A stretch of 60,416 nucleotides of DNA from Jaapia argillacea MUCL 33604 (GCA_000697665.1 KL197715.1:610649-671064); one strand, 5' to 3'; positions 10,706 through 22,660 are shown, counted from the first letter of the stretch. Numbers and translations are program-made. Notes: generated by a model from the sequence alone, not told the origin.

Positions 10706-12244
10706 ATGGCCCAACTAACTGTGCTGAACTTGACGAACGACACTGTACTACTTTCTGACAGGCCTGAGGCAACTTCATCACAGTCTTTTCTCCTCCCATA
10801 TTGTCCCACCACTTTGCGAGTTTCAAAACGCCGCTCCAAGCTCACGCTCCGAGGCTTACCTGTGCCAACACACATCAAAGCCAAGGAGCAACCCCCTCAG
10901 TGTTTTCGGTTGCCTTCACTGAGGTCAGCTTCCGGGTCTTTTGGGATGCTTATGATGCCTAAAGGGTGCCCCTGGATGATCTACTATTCGAAGGTTGATA
11001 TGATTCTGAACCGGTACCTTCTTGATCTATTCTGAGCGGTATGCATAGATATCAACGAATCACCGCCGTCTGTTCATATTCCCCTGGCGCGACACTTCAT
11101 GTTTTCTCTCCGAAATGCCAGATCACCTCCCGCTATCCTCTCTCCTCCTCCCGGGTAACTACCTTCACAGGCTACTCCGGACCCTGAAACTCACTGTATT
11201 GTGACTGGGCCCGCAGGCACCCATGATACGTAGGTATATACCTCTGATTCTGAGTCCACACACCTCTCAAGCCCTCGCCTAGAATGGCATTCTACGGCTG
11301 GCCCGTATCTCAATGCCAATCCCTCGAAACCCCTCTCTCCATTCAACTAGCCTCTGGTATTCGTGTCCTGGATGTCCGCTTAGCTCTTATAGAAGGTCGC
11401 TTAATCTCTTACCACGGCATCTACCCCCAACGTACCCCCTTCCTCGCCATACTCGAAACTGTTCATGCATTTCTCACAAATCCATCAACCTGTCGTGAAA
11501 CTCTCGTTATGTCAATCAAACAAGAAGACTTTACCACGACGCCTCCGAGTGTTTTCTCAACCTGTGTCAGGGATGAGATTATGGGTGGACCTGGAGGGCG
11601 AAAGATGTGGTTTTTGGAGAACAGAGTTCCGACGTTAGGCGAGGTCAGAGGGAAGGTTCTTCTGTTCAGTCGGTTTGGTGGGGATGGGCAAGGATGGGAA
11701 GGAGGCGCCGAGGGCTTGGGTATGCATCCGAATAATTGGCCAGATAGTGAGAAGTTTGGCTTTACCTGGTGGTGTAAGGATACGCTAGTCAGGACACATG
11801 ATTGGTATGCGTTTAACTCCTTTATGCCTGCTCTATCTTTACTAAATTTTACGCAGGTACGCGATACCATCCTTCCTAGCGATCCCTGAAAAGGTCGAGT
11901 TGGCAACCCAGATCCTCCTCCCTCCCCCAACCCAACCTCCCTTCCCACTACTCTCCATCACGTATTTCTCAGCAGCCTCCTTCCCTCTTGCCTTTCCTAC
12001 AACTGTGGCAAGGGGATTTGGGTATCCACAATGGGGGCTTGGGGTGGAGGGTGTGAATTCGAGGGTGGGTAAGTGGTTGCTTGATTTGTTTGGTGAATGG
12101 GGCGGAGGCGGTCAGGAGGGTAAGGGCAGTGAGCCGAAGTTGAGAGGATGGACTTTCATTGATTTTTATAGTGAACCAAAGATGGCGGAGATCGTGCCGC
12201 TACTTGTGGAATGTAATTTCCGAGGTAGGGGTACGGGCGTCTAA
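10706..12244 (+). CDS. PLC-like phosphodiesterase (PI-PLC X-domain TIM barrel)
   Basis: The N-terminal exon (10706-about 10994) ends with KGCPWMIYYSK. After an intron, exon 2 gives FPWRDTSCFLSEMPDHLPLSSLLLPG (in two parts) to 11154. A 13-nt exon (11217-11229) then completes GTHDT with the catalytic His, and the next exon starts at 11283 (MAFYGWPVSQCQ). The X-domain continues with IQLASGIRVLDVRL and LVMSIKQE. The last exon starts near 11857 (YAIPSFLAIPEKVE) and ends at 12244. Fungal members of this family are GPI-PLC/PI-PLC-like enzymes of uncertain substrate. No signal peptide or C-terminal TM is evident; the N-terminal region looks like a small beta-rich domain. The frame is intact through all splice junctions. 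Confidence 0.85.
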
Positions 12245-12617
12245 TTACCTTTTTTCTTATCGCCGTCCCGAAAACTGGATCGTCCTCTTCCTTCGTTACA
12301 CTCCCTCGGTTGTACTTTTACGTTGACTTGCGAATTCACCCTTGTCGGTTTCTCGTCACTGGGTGATACTGGACCCTTTTCGACTCCGTCCTGTTGTTCT
12401 GACACGTACTTCACCATGACTTCGCCGAACACGTTTGTCCAAATTCCCCCTTCCGTCGATAAATCATCAAGATGATGTCGACAACCACATACACCCCACA
12501 ATTTGCCAAGCTATAAATGGTCTTGCAAGTCTGAGCCACTGAAAAAAAAGATCCTCCTATACCCAACGCACTGCTCGACCTGAACTTGAAAAACTCTCGG
12601 AATCAAATTCTACCATC
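12245..12617. other. Intergenic region upstream of the LOG-family gene
   Basis: About 370 bp. An 86-codon minus-strand frame (12241-12501) abuts the PLC-like stop codon but has no recognisable family. It is treated as a shadow. Confidence 0.4.
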
Positions 12618-13710
12618 ATGACTATCTCTCAGTTGATGACTTCGAGACCGCGAGCTGTCGCAGTCTTCTGCGCATCCTCTACAGGAACTGAAGATGCCTA
12701 CCAGGCAGCAGCCGTTTGTACGTAGCATCAGTACCGTCCAAACGTATTCTCATCCCCACCCATCCACTCACCTATTTCCTATAACTCTTTCTCTCGGTTC
12801 AAACCCTCGATCAGCCCTCGGCCGTGCACTGGCAAAAGCTAACCGTCCTCTCGTATATGGCGGTGGCTCAAAAGGGTTGATGGGTGTTGTGTCGGGTGCG
12901 GCACTGGAAGCGAGTGGAAAAGTTACAGGTGTCGTGCCGATTGCCATGGTCGCTGCTGGTGGGGAGGCTAGTGCAGGCTCCGGAGGAAAGACCCATGTAG
13001 TATTGGGGGAGAAGGGGAGGGAAGCGGTTCGTGCTTCGTTTTGGTGATGCTGGGTGTTGATACGATTACTGACTCGGACGCACATCTTATTCGATGATAG
13101 GTTGAGACAGTGAGTTAACCTCCCGTAGCGGTCATAGTTTTCGCTGCATTTGCATTCTCATTGCCCTTGGGTCATAGATTGTTGTGAACTCCATGCATGA
13201 ACGGAAGGTGGAAATGGCGAGGCGAGCTGGTGGGTTCGTGGCGTTGCCAGGCGGGTTTGGGACTTATGAAGAGGTGAAGTTTCTTGGCCCATATTTCCCC
13301 CTCGAAAGCTTCGAAACTCACATAGGATTCAGGTGTTAGAGGCGACCACATGGACACAGATAGCTATCCACAACAAACGTTCGCATTTTCCCACTACTCC
13401 CGCTTGCTGCTTTCACTCGCTGACCTCGTGCTATGATCTTCCAGCCATAGTCATCCTGAACGTCCTCTCCTTCTACGACCCTCTGCGCTCCCTCGTTCGC
13501 AAAGGATTGGAAGCAGGCTTCATCCAACCTCAAAACGAATCTTTAATCGTGTTCGTCGACGGGCCCTCAGATCATTCAGACCATCAATCGTTTGATTGGG
13601 GATCCGCGGCTTTGGATGCCGTTGATACATGGAGGAGGGAGGTATCCAGCAAACCTCAGTATGATTGGTCAAAGACGATTGATGAAGGAGAATTGTTAAG
13701 GTGTACATGA
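12618..13710 (+). CDS. LOG-family cytokinin riboside 5'-monophosphate phosphoribohydrolase-like
   Basis: Exon 1 starts at ATG 12618 ([23 protein letters not shown]) and ends before GTACGT. Exon 2 encodes [23 protein letters not shown], the nucleotide-binding loop region, and ends at 13026. A 9-nt exon (13101-13109) encodes VET. The next exon, from 13178, reads [19 protein letters not shown] and then the family signature PGGFGTYEE. The following exons give [15 protein letters not shown] and [14 protein letters not shown], with the end at 13710. The PGGxGTxxE motif and the E-x-T-x-x-Q stretch are both intact. LOG proteins release a base from nucleoside monophosphates; in fungi they are often annotated as lysine decarboxylase-like, which is misleading. 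It is convergent with Dicer. Confidence 0.87.
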
Positions 13711-13996
13711 GAGTACCCCGGTTTTGTACATTAGCAGTTGTTGATTGCATCCATGAGCGTCCTTCGAGCCAATTGAGTGTCAAGGTGGATCACTTGTTGA
13801 AGCATATACTTAGGACGACGAATGCGTGAGTGCCATAGTGGTAGTCTTACAGTCACAAGAGACCGTCCTCAGCCCAAACGTGTTGCTGGAGGAGCTCAAG
13901 AAAACCCCGAAGCGCGTTGGGCGACAGGGTCCTGGCCATCCAAAGAGACCCCAGGCTCAAAGAAATCATTCAATGAAGACGAGAAACAGGGACCAT

Positions 13997-16900
13997 CTAC
14001 AGGAGCGCCATAACCTCTTCAACTTCTCGCTGCTCCATCTCATCCAAGAAATCTTCGTCGTCTTCTTCCTCTTCTTCCAGTTTTCGCTGTGACGCTGCGG
14101 CCTCGCTGAGTTTGAACCGAGCAATAGCTGCGAAGCCTTCTTCAGTCTCGTCATCCAATGGCTTCAACGGCTCGTCAACATCGTCGATGTCATCTTCTGT
14201 CGCTGATTGGTCGCCATCAACTTCCATCGCCTCGGCGCAATTGCATATTCTCCCGAGGTACTTGTCAGACTGGGCGTCTTGGAGAACAACTTTGGCTTGC
14301 TCTGATGCCCGGCCCTTGGCCAGCGACAGATTCCCGGCAGTGATAGGGCCTACGACGACGACATCATGAACGACGACGGAGATACTATCATTGCGCTTGG
14401 AATCAGGATTGCTGGCCGATTTCCTGTAAATATATTTCCTCGTCATTTTGCACTTGGAACAAGGCCCATATCCACTTACCGGTAACTCATCTTCCTACAT
14501 CCGGCCCGGGCAGTCCAAATCATGAGCTCCGAGACAGGATCTCGGGGTAGGTTTGGAGACAAGACCGTTAACAGATCCTCGAGAACGAATTCGGCGACGG
14601 CAGCAGCTTTTTCGTAATTGTAAGCCGAGTCAACTAGAATGGCGCCCATAACGCTTTCAAAAACATCACTGAGAGCTTTAGGAGGGTCATGCTTCCAACC
14701 ATTGTTGACAATACTCTCGTTCGACGTCTCCTCCAAGACTGGAACATACTTGCTAGCCGCCATGCTGAGTTCCACGTTATTGATGAGAAGGATCTGATGG
14801 AGTCCAAGTCGTTTGACGGCGACGGATGCGAGTGCCGGTGCGCAAACGGCTCGGGAGCGAGCCCATGAGAGTTGACCGGATGTCGCGGTGGGAAACTTGG
14901 TGAATAGGTAATTCATGACAACGAGGTCTATCAGAGCTATCGATTTGGGAAGAAGGAAAGTCAGACAGGCGACTCATCCGACGGAGAAAAGGACTTACCA
15001 TCTCCAAGGAACTCCAGTCGCTGGTACGACGAAGTGATAGCGGAGCGGAAAGAAGGGTGCGTGATAGCTTCGACAAGCAACTCGCTCCGATGAAATTCAT
15101 AACCCAATGCGTCTTGTAGGCCAATAAAGAGCGGAGGGATAGGCGAGGAGAGTGGATTTCGACTGTATCGGAGAGACCAGGGTATCGGACCTCCAAAGGC
15201 CAGCCCCAGCGCCGTACCAGCCTTCAGAGCCATATCAATGCCCCCACTCAGAAAGCTTGCCCCCAGCGTCGCCTCCATACAATCTTGCAAGCTTCTTCGA
15301 GGGAAGCGACGCTGGGCGTACCGACTAAGAGTAGACTCCGCCACAGCCTTCTCCTCTTCCGAAACAACATATCTCCAAGTTCGAAAACTCTGCGTTTCCC
15401 CAGTGAGGAAATGTTCCAGTCCATTCTCCTTTGCACGAGCGAGGAGCGTTCGGTTCGAGACTGAATTCCTACGGAGGATGTCCAATTGGCCTTCATGACG
15501 ATGAGGGAACCTATTGAATAGATGTACAACAGTGGAGAGCTTCAAGACCGAGTCTCCCAGCGTCTCCAGCCGTTGGTTGCTAAAACCTGCATTGGCACTA
15601 GGGAGTGTGAATGCTTCAACGAGACGGTCGAGTTGGATGGGTGGTAAACCAAGTTCCATCCTCCCGCTCTCTGCGCGGTACACATCAGAGATTCGATGTA
15701 GCAGCTTTGGCCAAATATGCAGCGTTTGATAAATAGGCTTCGAGAGTGCTACCCATCGACACATGGCCTGGGGTAACAAGTAAACGTTCGGGACTGAAGA
15801 CGCGAGGTGGCTGAAATCCTCTTGACCGAGAGAAGCGAGGGGATATAGCCCAGATGGGTGTCGTGGAAATGGTTGAACCTCGATGAGAGGGCCTTCGAGT
15901 GGTATCTCTGGAACGACTCCTTTCCTCGTATACTTGTGGAGATAATAATCCCTATAGCTGGCAAAGTTCCCTTCTCGAGAGCCTTCAGGAGGTTTCGACA
16001 ACGGTGTCAAATCGCGTCGTATACGGCGTAAGAGCAGCGGCCGACCATGCTCCCTATTATTCATCACCATCAACCTCCCACAATCCTCATCACTTATCCC
16101 CGACCAATCATACGTCCCCCAAGGATTCTCAACCGCCATCTCCATCGTCTCGAAATCCGGAGTCAAGGAGGTTTCCAGGAGGGGGACGAGGAAACAAGTG
16201 ACGGGGACCCTAATCGGCCTACTAGTGATGCACCACCAAATCCCCAACTTCGTAAACGAATGCAACATCTCCCTCTCCCTCTTCTCATCCCCAAACACCA
16301 CTCTCCTTGCCGAATGTAATCGAACCCGACTTCCATCCAAGACGATATCCAATTGAGGAAGTCGAGTCCCAGCAACGAGTCCCACAGTTCGTTTGCCATC
16401 GATGGAAATGGGATGTACCCACATCTTCGGCGCGATAACGAACGGATCGCGAACCAAAACGTCCATAGTATCCGGAACGTCGCTCACATCCATAATCGCC
16501 CTCCCATCCGCATCTTCCGTATCAGCCCCACTCGAACTCTTGGCAGGAAGCAAATAATCATCAAACACATTCAAACAATGTAAAGCCTTGACACCCATGA
16601 ACGCCACAGCCCTTTTCGCTTCCTTCTTCGACCTCTTCAACGGGCCTGCAAAAACGAGTTTGTCGGGAGGTAAGGGGAGGGAAAGGGGTAGTTCGAGTGT
16701 AGCTTGGAAATCGCCTGAGTATTTGGGTAGGTGGGCTGGTGTGAACCTATCGCGTGGGATTAGGGAACAGAGGTGGTTGAGAAGACTGATGGAAGTGTTA
16801 TAAGTGAGTATAGCTCCGGTATTGAGAACCACATATCGTTCCCTCTCAGCCAAATCAGCCGGATCGTCCCTCTCTTCCTCCTCTTCCTCTTCCCCTTCAC

Positions 16901-18876
16901 CAAGCGTCTTCAACTCCTCGAGATCATATTGCTGATAAACTCGTTTGAGCTCAGGTTCGCTTTCGGAGAAGGCCTTGTATCGAGCGATGTGGGCGGCGTG
17001 ATGTTGTTGGACCATGATGACGAAAGTGGATGTTCGATGTCGGGCTCGGCCACGGGATTGGACGTACCCAACCATATGTTGGATAGGATCGAATCGCACG
17101 ACCAAGTCGCATGCCTATTTCAAGTCAGCATCAGCCTCATTTAGTTTCCACCAAACCAAGACTCACCGGAAAGTCCAATCCCTCTTCCGCAACGGACGTA
17201 GCTATCACTTTACCACAAAACTCAATAACCAAAAAAACCACCAAAACCAAGTGACCAAAAAAAAACGGCGACTCACGTAAATTAATCTCCTTATCCCTAA
17301 ACAACTTCACCACATCCTGCTGAGTCTTCAACGCCATCCCTTTCAGCTGCGTCTTAGCAACACTAGCAGCCCCATGCCCAATCAACTCCGCACTCTTCAC
17401 AATCCCCCTCAACTGCGGTACCCTCAACAACACCTTAGCTAGTACCGCCGCAACATGCCTCTGCTCAACGAAAATGATACCCTGAAAAGTGGTGGTATAC
17501 CTCATCAACAAGATATCCACCAATACTTTTATTTTCGGTGAGACCCATTCTAAGCTGAAAGAAGTGTTGTTGTTGTTGTTGGATGTGGGAGAGGGAGGAT
17601 GAGGGAGAGTGGAGGATGAGGTACCAGAGCTCCAGGAGAAATCGGGATCGTCTTCGCCGAAGAATGATGCATAATCGGATAAGACGGCCTCGATTTGTCG
17701 GAGCTCTGGTTCGAATTGTGTAGAAGGTGAGATTTCTTTCTTATGTTGTCCGTCAATCTCCATGCCCATAAACACCAAGCCATGATCATCTTCGTCCCCC
17801 CGGCTAGATTGTAATAATTGGACGAGACGTTGTTTCATCTCGGTGTAAAGATAGAGCTCGGCGCCGTATGGGCCTAAACCGTTGAATGTGACTTCGTAAC
17901 GGGTGTGGATCTTGTCCCACGGTATTTCGAGTTCGACGGGTAGGTTGAGGACGTCCAGTTGGTTCCAGAGTGTTGGTTGGGGGTAGTCGATGTATGCTTC
18001 TGGTGGAGGTGGGTATTCGATGATGATCTACGACAACAACGACAGTTTTGAAAGCCGAATTTAAACACCCGAATTGAAATGGAAGCGTACTTCGGTAGGA
18101 CGTGGAGAATGATCAGAAAGTTCCTCGAGGTGTTCGCGAACGGCGATGACTTTTGCGTCCATATTACGTTCTAGCGTAGCGAGAGATTCCACCGCATCTT
18201 TGGGATTCCATATAGGCGACGCCGTCATACCAAAGATCTTCGGTCTTTGACTTGAAGGACATTGAAAGTATTCGCGCATGATACCATTATATGCATGGTT
18301 CTTCCGACAATGGTGACATTCGTCGAGCACCAATAATGATACCTGAAACACCAGATCAGATCCACCGAGCAACTTACCCCAAAAAGTCACGTCAAACGCG
18401 CCTTGTCCATACTCCAATGCGAATGGGTGATGATATTCAAGAAAATCTGCGCTAAACCACCACCCAAATCAGCCTCTTCCTCGCAACCCACCCAAAAAAG
18501 CACCCCATCGCAAACGAGACTCACCAGTCATAACAAGCACATCAGCACCCTCAAACTCCTTCCTCCACTTACCCCTATCCGACAAATCGATAGCCATAGC
18601 ACCATAACATTTAGCAACCCTCAACGGAGTCTGCTTCGCAATAAAATCCCCCTGCTGTTCTACCAGCGCAACTTTCGGCACCAAAAACACTATAACCTTC
18701 CCCAATCCAAAATCCCGCGAAGATATCCAACGGATGAGTAAAGTGCTGATAAAAGTCTTGCCGCTACCTGTGTCGAGAGCGGCTATGACGTTCCCATCTT
18801 GTGCGCGACAGAAGATTTCCTCTTGGTAGCGCCGAGGAAGGAGGGTTTCGCTTAGTTGGTCGAGAAGATCGGACAT
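13997..18876 (-). CDS. Dicer-like RNase III
   Basis: Multi-exon, start ATG at 18876 (MSDLLDQLSETLLPRRYQEE). Helicase motifs: Walker A LDTGSGKT near 18770, LVLDECHH near 18330, the motif III-like GMTASPIWNP near 18220, and QSRGRARHRTS near 17050. The Dicer-dimer (DUF283-like) domain lies near 16800-16600. RNase IIIa: QRLETLGDSVLKL near 15570 with DCMEATLGA near 15280. RNase IIIb: YQRLEFLGDALIDL near 14990-14940 (split by an intron) with DVFESVMGAI near 14650. Both acidic quartets appear complete. The C-terminus holds a weak dsRBD-like segment (HDVVVVGPITAGNLSLAKG), a Cys pair (ICNC) and a long acidic tail ending at 13997. I did not recognise a PAZ domain. It makes small RNAs for RNA silencing. 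It is divergent from PLP2 with 319 bp between starts. Confidence 0.93.
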
Positions 18877-19195
18877 GGTGGGAAATACGAGGACGAGATG
18901 TACTTGGGTAGCGGATATTAACACTGTGTACAGCGCATGCCCTGATGAGAAGCGTTGGAGTGCGTCGGACGACGTGGAGGAAGCTGTTCAAGATTCGAAT
19001 CAGCTGTGCTCGGCTTGTCGAGCAGTGTGTGACTGGTGTGATCCGTGACATATCGATCTGCGATCACAGAAATGACTTTGCGAAATATACGTTTGCTCAC
19101 TCGCAGCAACACCGCAGCATCTGGTTCACGGCTACAAGACCCTATAGTTTGACTACTGCAGAATCAACACCCACATCTCACACCATCGGATCAAG

Positions 19196-20192
19196 ATGGC
19201 AGTCAACCCCAACGAAGACACAGAATTGTAAGTCCCGCTCCCTCCCCCATCCACCTCCCATAACCATAACCTCTCCCCAGCAACGACATCCTCCGCAAAC
19301 ACGGCGTCCTCCCCCCACGTCCCCCAACACCTCCCTCCCCCTCCCCTCCCCCCTCCCCAACCCTCTCCTCCCGTCTCCAAGACCTCACCCCCTCCGAACT
19401 CCTCGAACTAATGGACGAAGCCAAAGACGACACCGAAGCCCGTCTCATCCACCAAATCCGCCAATCCAAGCTCCGAGATTTACAAAGGGATGTCAAGAGG
19501 GCTAGGTTTGGTAGGGTTTATCCGATCGGGAGGGAGGATTATAAGAGGGAGGTTACGGAGGCTAGTGAGGTTGATGAGGTTGGTGAGAGGGAGGGGTTGG
19601 GTACTGGTGTTGTTTGTTTTTTGTATAAAGACGGGTACGTCCCCCCTCTCCCCTCTGCATCCACTTGCACTCCCCATCCACTTGCATCAACTCACATCCT
19701 CCATGGGCAGGATCCCCCGAAGCGACCGAACATCCTCCCATCTCCAAACCCTAGCATCCAAACACCCCCGAACAAAATTCGTCTCAATAGTAGGAGACAA
19801 ATGTATACCCAACCTCCCCGACACTCGAATACCAATGTTGATCGTCTATCGTAAAGGCGAGATCAAGAACCAAATCATCGCTTGGGGTGCAGACCGCGAG
19901 CGTAGAATAGAAGGTAGTGTCCTACCCACCATTCCCCTCTTAGTATCTTTCGTTAACGCAATTTCGTGTGGTAGAGCTCGAAGCCGTCCTCATCTTATGC
20001 GGAGCCATCATCCCCCCCGATAGTCTTCCGCGACGGAAAGACGACGATAGTGATCAAGACGAGGACGAAGAAGACGGAGACCGGAGTTCACGAATGCAGT
20101 CGAGCTCGACTATGACCAACTCCAGGAACACCAGGAACATCAGTAATAGTCGAGCCAAGGAGGAAGACTCGGACTCGGATTTCGATCTGTAG
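19196..20192 (+). CDS. PLP2: Phosducin-like protein 2 (thioredoxin-fold chaperonin cofactor)
   Basis: Exon 1 is 31 nt (MAVNPNEDTEF). The second starts NDILRKHGVLPPR and continues with LQDLTPSELLELMDEAKDDTEAR and RLIHQIRQSKLRDLQRD. The third starts IPRSDRTSSHLQTLASKHP and has the thioredoxin-like FVSIVGDKCIPNLPDTRIPMLI (in two parts). The last begins ELEAVLILCGAIIPP and ends in a long acidic Ser/Asp tail at 20192. This matches phosducin-like proteins (yeast Plp2, animal viral-IAP-associated factor), which assist CCT-chaperonin folding of actin and tubulin in the cytosol. There is no CxxC redox motif, as expected. Exon phases all join. Confidence 0.85.
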
Positions 20193-20389
20193 GTTATAGA
20201 GATGAAAGGTGTCGTTGTATTCCTACCCCAAGCACTTGAAGTTGTAACCCGCTTGTAATCATAGACCAACGAGTTCAATTCTGGATCATCGATGGTGGGA
20301 CACTATGATAACCAAGAAACACAAAGCCAAATGCAAAGCAAGAAGGAAACGTCAATTTCGTGAGATGAACCCAACCAAGTCCAAGACAA

Positions 20390-21081
20390 CTATTCATCAG
20401 CTTCACCCTCAACCTCAACCTCAGCCTCAGCATCCCCATGCTCCTCTTCCTTCTCCTTCTCATCCTCCTTCGTCTCCTCAACATCTTCATCCTTAGCCCC
20501 CTTACTCCCAATAACAGTAGCGTTTATCCTACCCTCACACCCAAGTCAACACCCCACCAAAACCCAAAATCATAAAACGAAATAAGACTCACGTCAACAT
20601 AACATGAACCTTCTCCTTCCCCCCACCCTCCCCATCCTCAACCTCAACCTGAATCCTCTTACTCCCCTTCCATCCATAACTCCCCGTCGTAAACGTACTC
20701 GGCACCAGCGTCACCGAACCGAGTGAACCAGGATCAGCGTGGGTGGAACTTTCTGGGTCGTCGGGGTTGGTGGATAGGACGGGTGGGGTGTGGGTTATGT
20801 TGACGTGTAAGGGGAGAGCACGATTTTTGAATGTTGTTGCTGCCATGTGGGCCTGAGTTTCAATATGAGGGTGAGGATGTGGTGGGGAAGGGGGAGGGGA
20901 GAAGGGAGAAACGCACCTTGGGACCTCCTTTCTTTTTGCTTCCAGTCTTGGCAGCTTTGGCAGAACGAGTGGTAGCACCACCATCTTCAGCAGCTCTCTT
21001 CCGACCTACACCACAAATTCAACCGCCGTCATCAGCGCTCCACAACCACACCCCCTCGCACCTCAAACACTCACCGGCCAT
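20390..21081 (-). CDS. Conserved basidiomycete hypothetical protein
   Basis: The start at 21081 encodes MAG before an intron. Exon 2 (about 21006) begins RKRAAEDGGATTRSAKAAK. A further intron precedes the main exon with HMAATTFKNRALPLHVNITH, then LGSVTLVPSTFTTGSYGWKG and VHVMLT. The last exon starts INATVIGSKGAKDED and ends in a Glu-rich tail at 20390. I recall this pattern (LPLHVNITHTPP, TGSYGWKGSKR) from unannotated Agaricomycete proteins. It resembles a small single-domain beta protein with a basic N-terminus, perhaps nuclear. Its function is unknown. It is convergent with PLP2 (197 bp apart). Confidence 0.65.
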
Positions 21082-21944
21082 CTGAACTCTCAGTTACCAA
21101 AAAAGCGCGGGGGGAGGTAGTGAAACAGTGAAAGGCAGCGAGATGGGAGTTAGAGGGAAAGCGGGATGAAAGCAGTTACAACTTGCAACCCCGGATTTTT
21201 AAGTTCTGGAAAAGATCAAAGCGCTCGGTGACGACAGATTTTCGAAGCCACCCCCGATGGCAACGCGTCGCGTGACTGATTCGTGACACGTGCCACCGAC
21301 GCGTTTGTCACGCACGTTCTTCGGTGACGTTGAAATTTATGTAACTTGCAGCTCGACGACGACGAGCACTTTGCTCACGATACTGCGGCCTTATCTAACT
21401 TATCAGAAAAGATGCTGGCCTTGTTGCCCTGCTGCGCGACCACTGTTGTTGTCAGAATCGTAGACTTCTCTAACTGCGGGACGCGTGACTCCGTGATGCC
21501 CAGGATGTTCACCGACTCTGAATGGATGTTGGTTTGAACGTTTCAAATACATCGCCCACTGGCACTGTTCTGCCTTATGGTCCTGCAATCAGCTCGGCAG
21601 AGAAGTGGCATACCCCATTGTAGATCACTTGGAAGTGCGACGGATACCTGTTGCATTTCTGACCGTCGGAAGTGTAACACCAGCCGCACCCGTAGCGGCA
21701 GTCTCACATGTCAGCCGCGAACATATAAAGCCTTCCCTTTTCCCTCTCCTTGACTTTCAGCTCCTTGCTCTTGACGCTCACATACCTTGTTTACAGCCTA
21801 CTGACAGTTCCATTCCTTCCTCAACTGAAATTCTCCTTGCTTTACAGGTCATTCTTCGCCGGCGACTCACCTTTCATTCATTCACAGACCGATTCGTTCA
21901 CTTGCCATTTTCTTAATCCTCCATAGTTTACCTCACTCACTGAC
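21082..21944. other. Intergenic region with MluI-type boxes and a TATA-like box
   Basis: No supported gene. Three ACGCGT words (21263-21268, 21299-21304, 21481-21486) lie upstream of the leftward gene at 20390-21081; such words are the MBF-type cell-cycle box in fungi. A TATAAA at 21724-21729 is followed by a CT-rich leader, which would suit rightward transcription into the minisatellite. Confidence 0.45.
21724..21729 (+). promoter_or_regulatory. TATA-like box upstream of the minisatellite
   Basis: TATAAA followed by a long pyrimidine-rich stretch, typical of strong fungal promoters. It lies about 215 bp before an ATG at 21945. Transcription is inferred, not shown. Confidence 0.35.
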
Positions 21945-21954
21945 ATGGTCTCGC

Positions 21955-22660
21955 TTACTTCGCAGGTTCAACATCCGCCATTACTGACGTTTACCACTGA
22001 TGCTTATCTTCTCCTTCCTTCGCAGGTTCAACAACCGCCACTACTGACCCTTACCACTGATGTTTACCTTCTCCTTCCTTCGCAGGCTCAACAACCGCCA
22101 CTAATGACCCTTACCACTGATGTTTACCTTCTCCTTCCTTCGCAGGCTCAACAACCCGGCCGCCTCTACTGACCCTTGCCACTGATGCTTACCTTCTCCT
22201 TCCTTCGCAGGCTCAACAACCACCGCTACTGACGCTTACCACTGACCCTTAACTTCTCCTTCCTTCGCAGGTTCAACAACCGCCATTACTGACGCTTACC
22301 ACTGATGTTTACCTTCTACTTCCTTCGCAGGCTCAACACCCGCCACTACTGACGCTTACCACCGACCCTTAACTTCTCGTTCCTTCGCAGCCTCAATATT
22401 CGACACTACTGACGCTTACCACTGATGCTTATCTTCTCCTTCCTTCACAGGCTCAACATCCGCCACTACTGACGCTTGCTACTGATGCTTACCTTCTCAT
22501 TCCTTCGCAGGCTCAACGACCGCCACTACCAATGTTACTGATGCTTACCTTTCCTTCCTTCGCAGGTTCAACACCCGCCATTACTGACGCTTACCACTGA
22601 TGCTTACCTTCTCCTTCCTTCACAGGTTTAACAACCGCCACTACTGACCTTACCACTGAT
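21955..22660. repeat. Minisatellite, about 12 copies of a ~60-bp unit
   Basis: The unit reads approximately CTTCCTTCGCAGGTTCAACA, then ACCGCCACTACTGACGCTT, then ACCACTGATGCTTACCTTCT. Copies begin near 21961, 22021, 22081, 22141, 22206, 22266, 22326, 22386, 22446, 22506, 22559 and 22619. Most are exactly 60 bp; one is longer and two are shorter. Because 60 is divisible by three, an ATG at 21945 opens a 75-codon frame with a 20-residue repeat (LLLPSQAQQPP type) before a length-variant copy breaks it. Each unit resembles the 3' end of an intron: CTGAC/CTGAT, a pyrimidine tract, then CAG. Confidence 0.92.

Noticed and set aside
12241-12501. 86-codon minus-strand frame downstream of the PLC-like gene
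   Set aside because: No family signature and no splice or start context; it abuts another gene's stop and looks like a shadow.
21955-22660. CRISPR-like array
   Set aside because: Units are contiguous with no unique spacers and the host is a fungus; this is a minisatellite.
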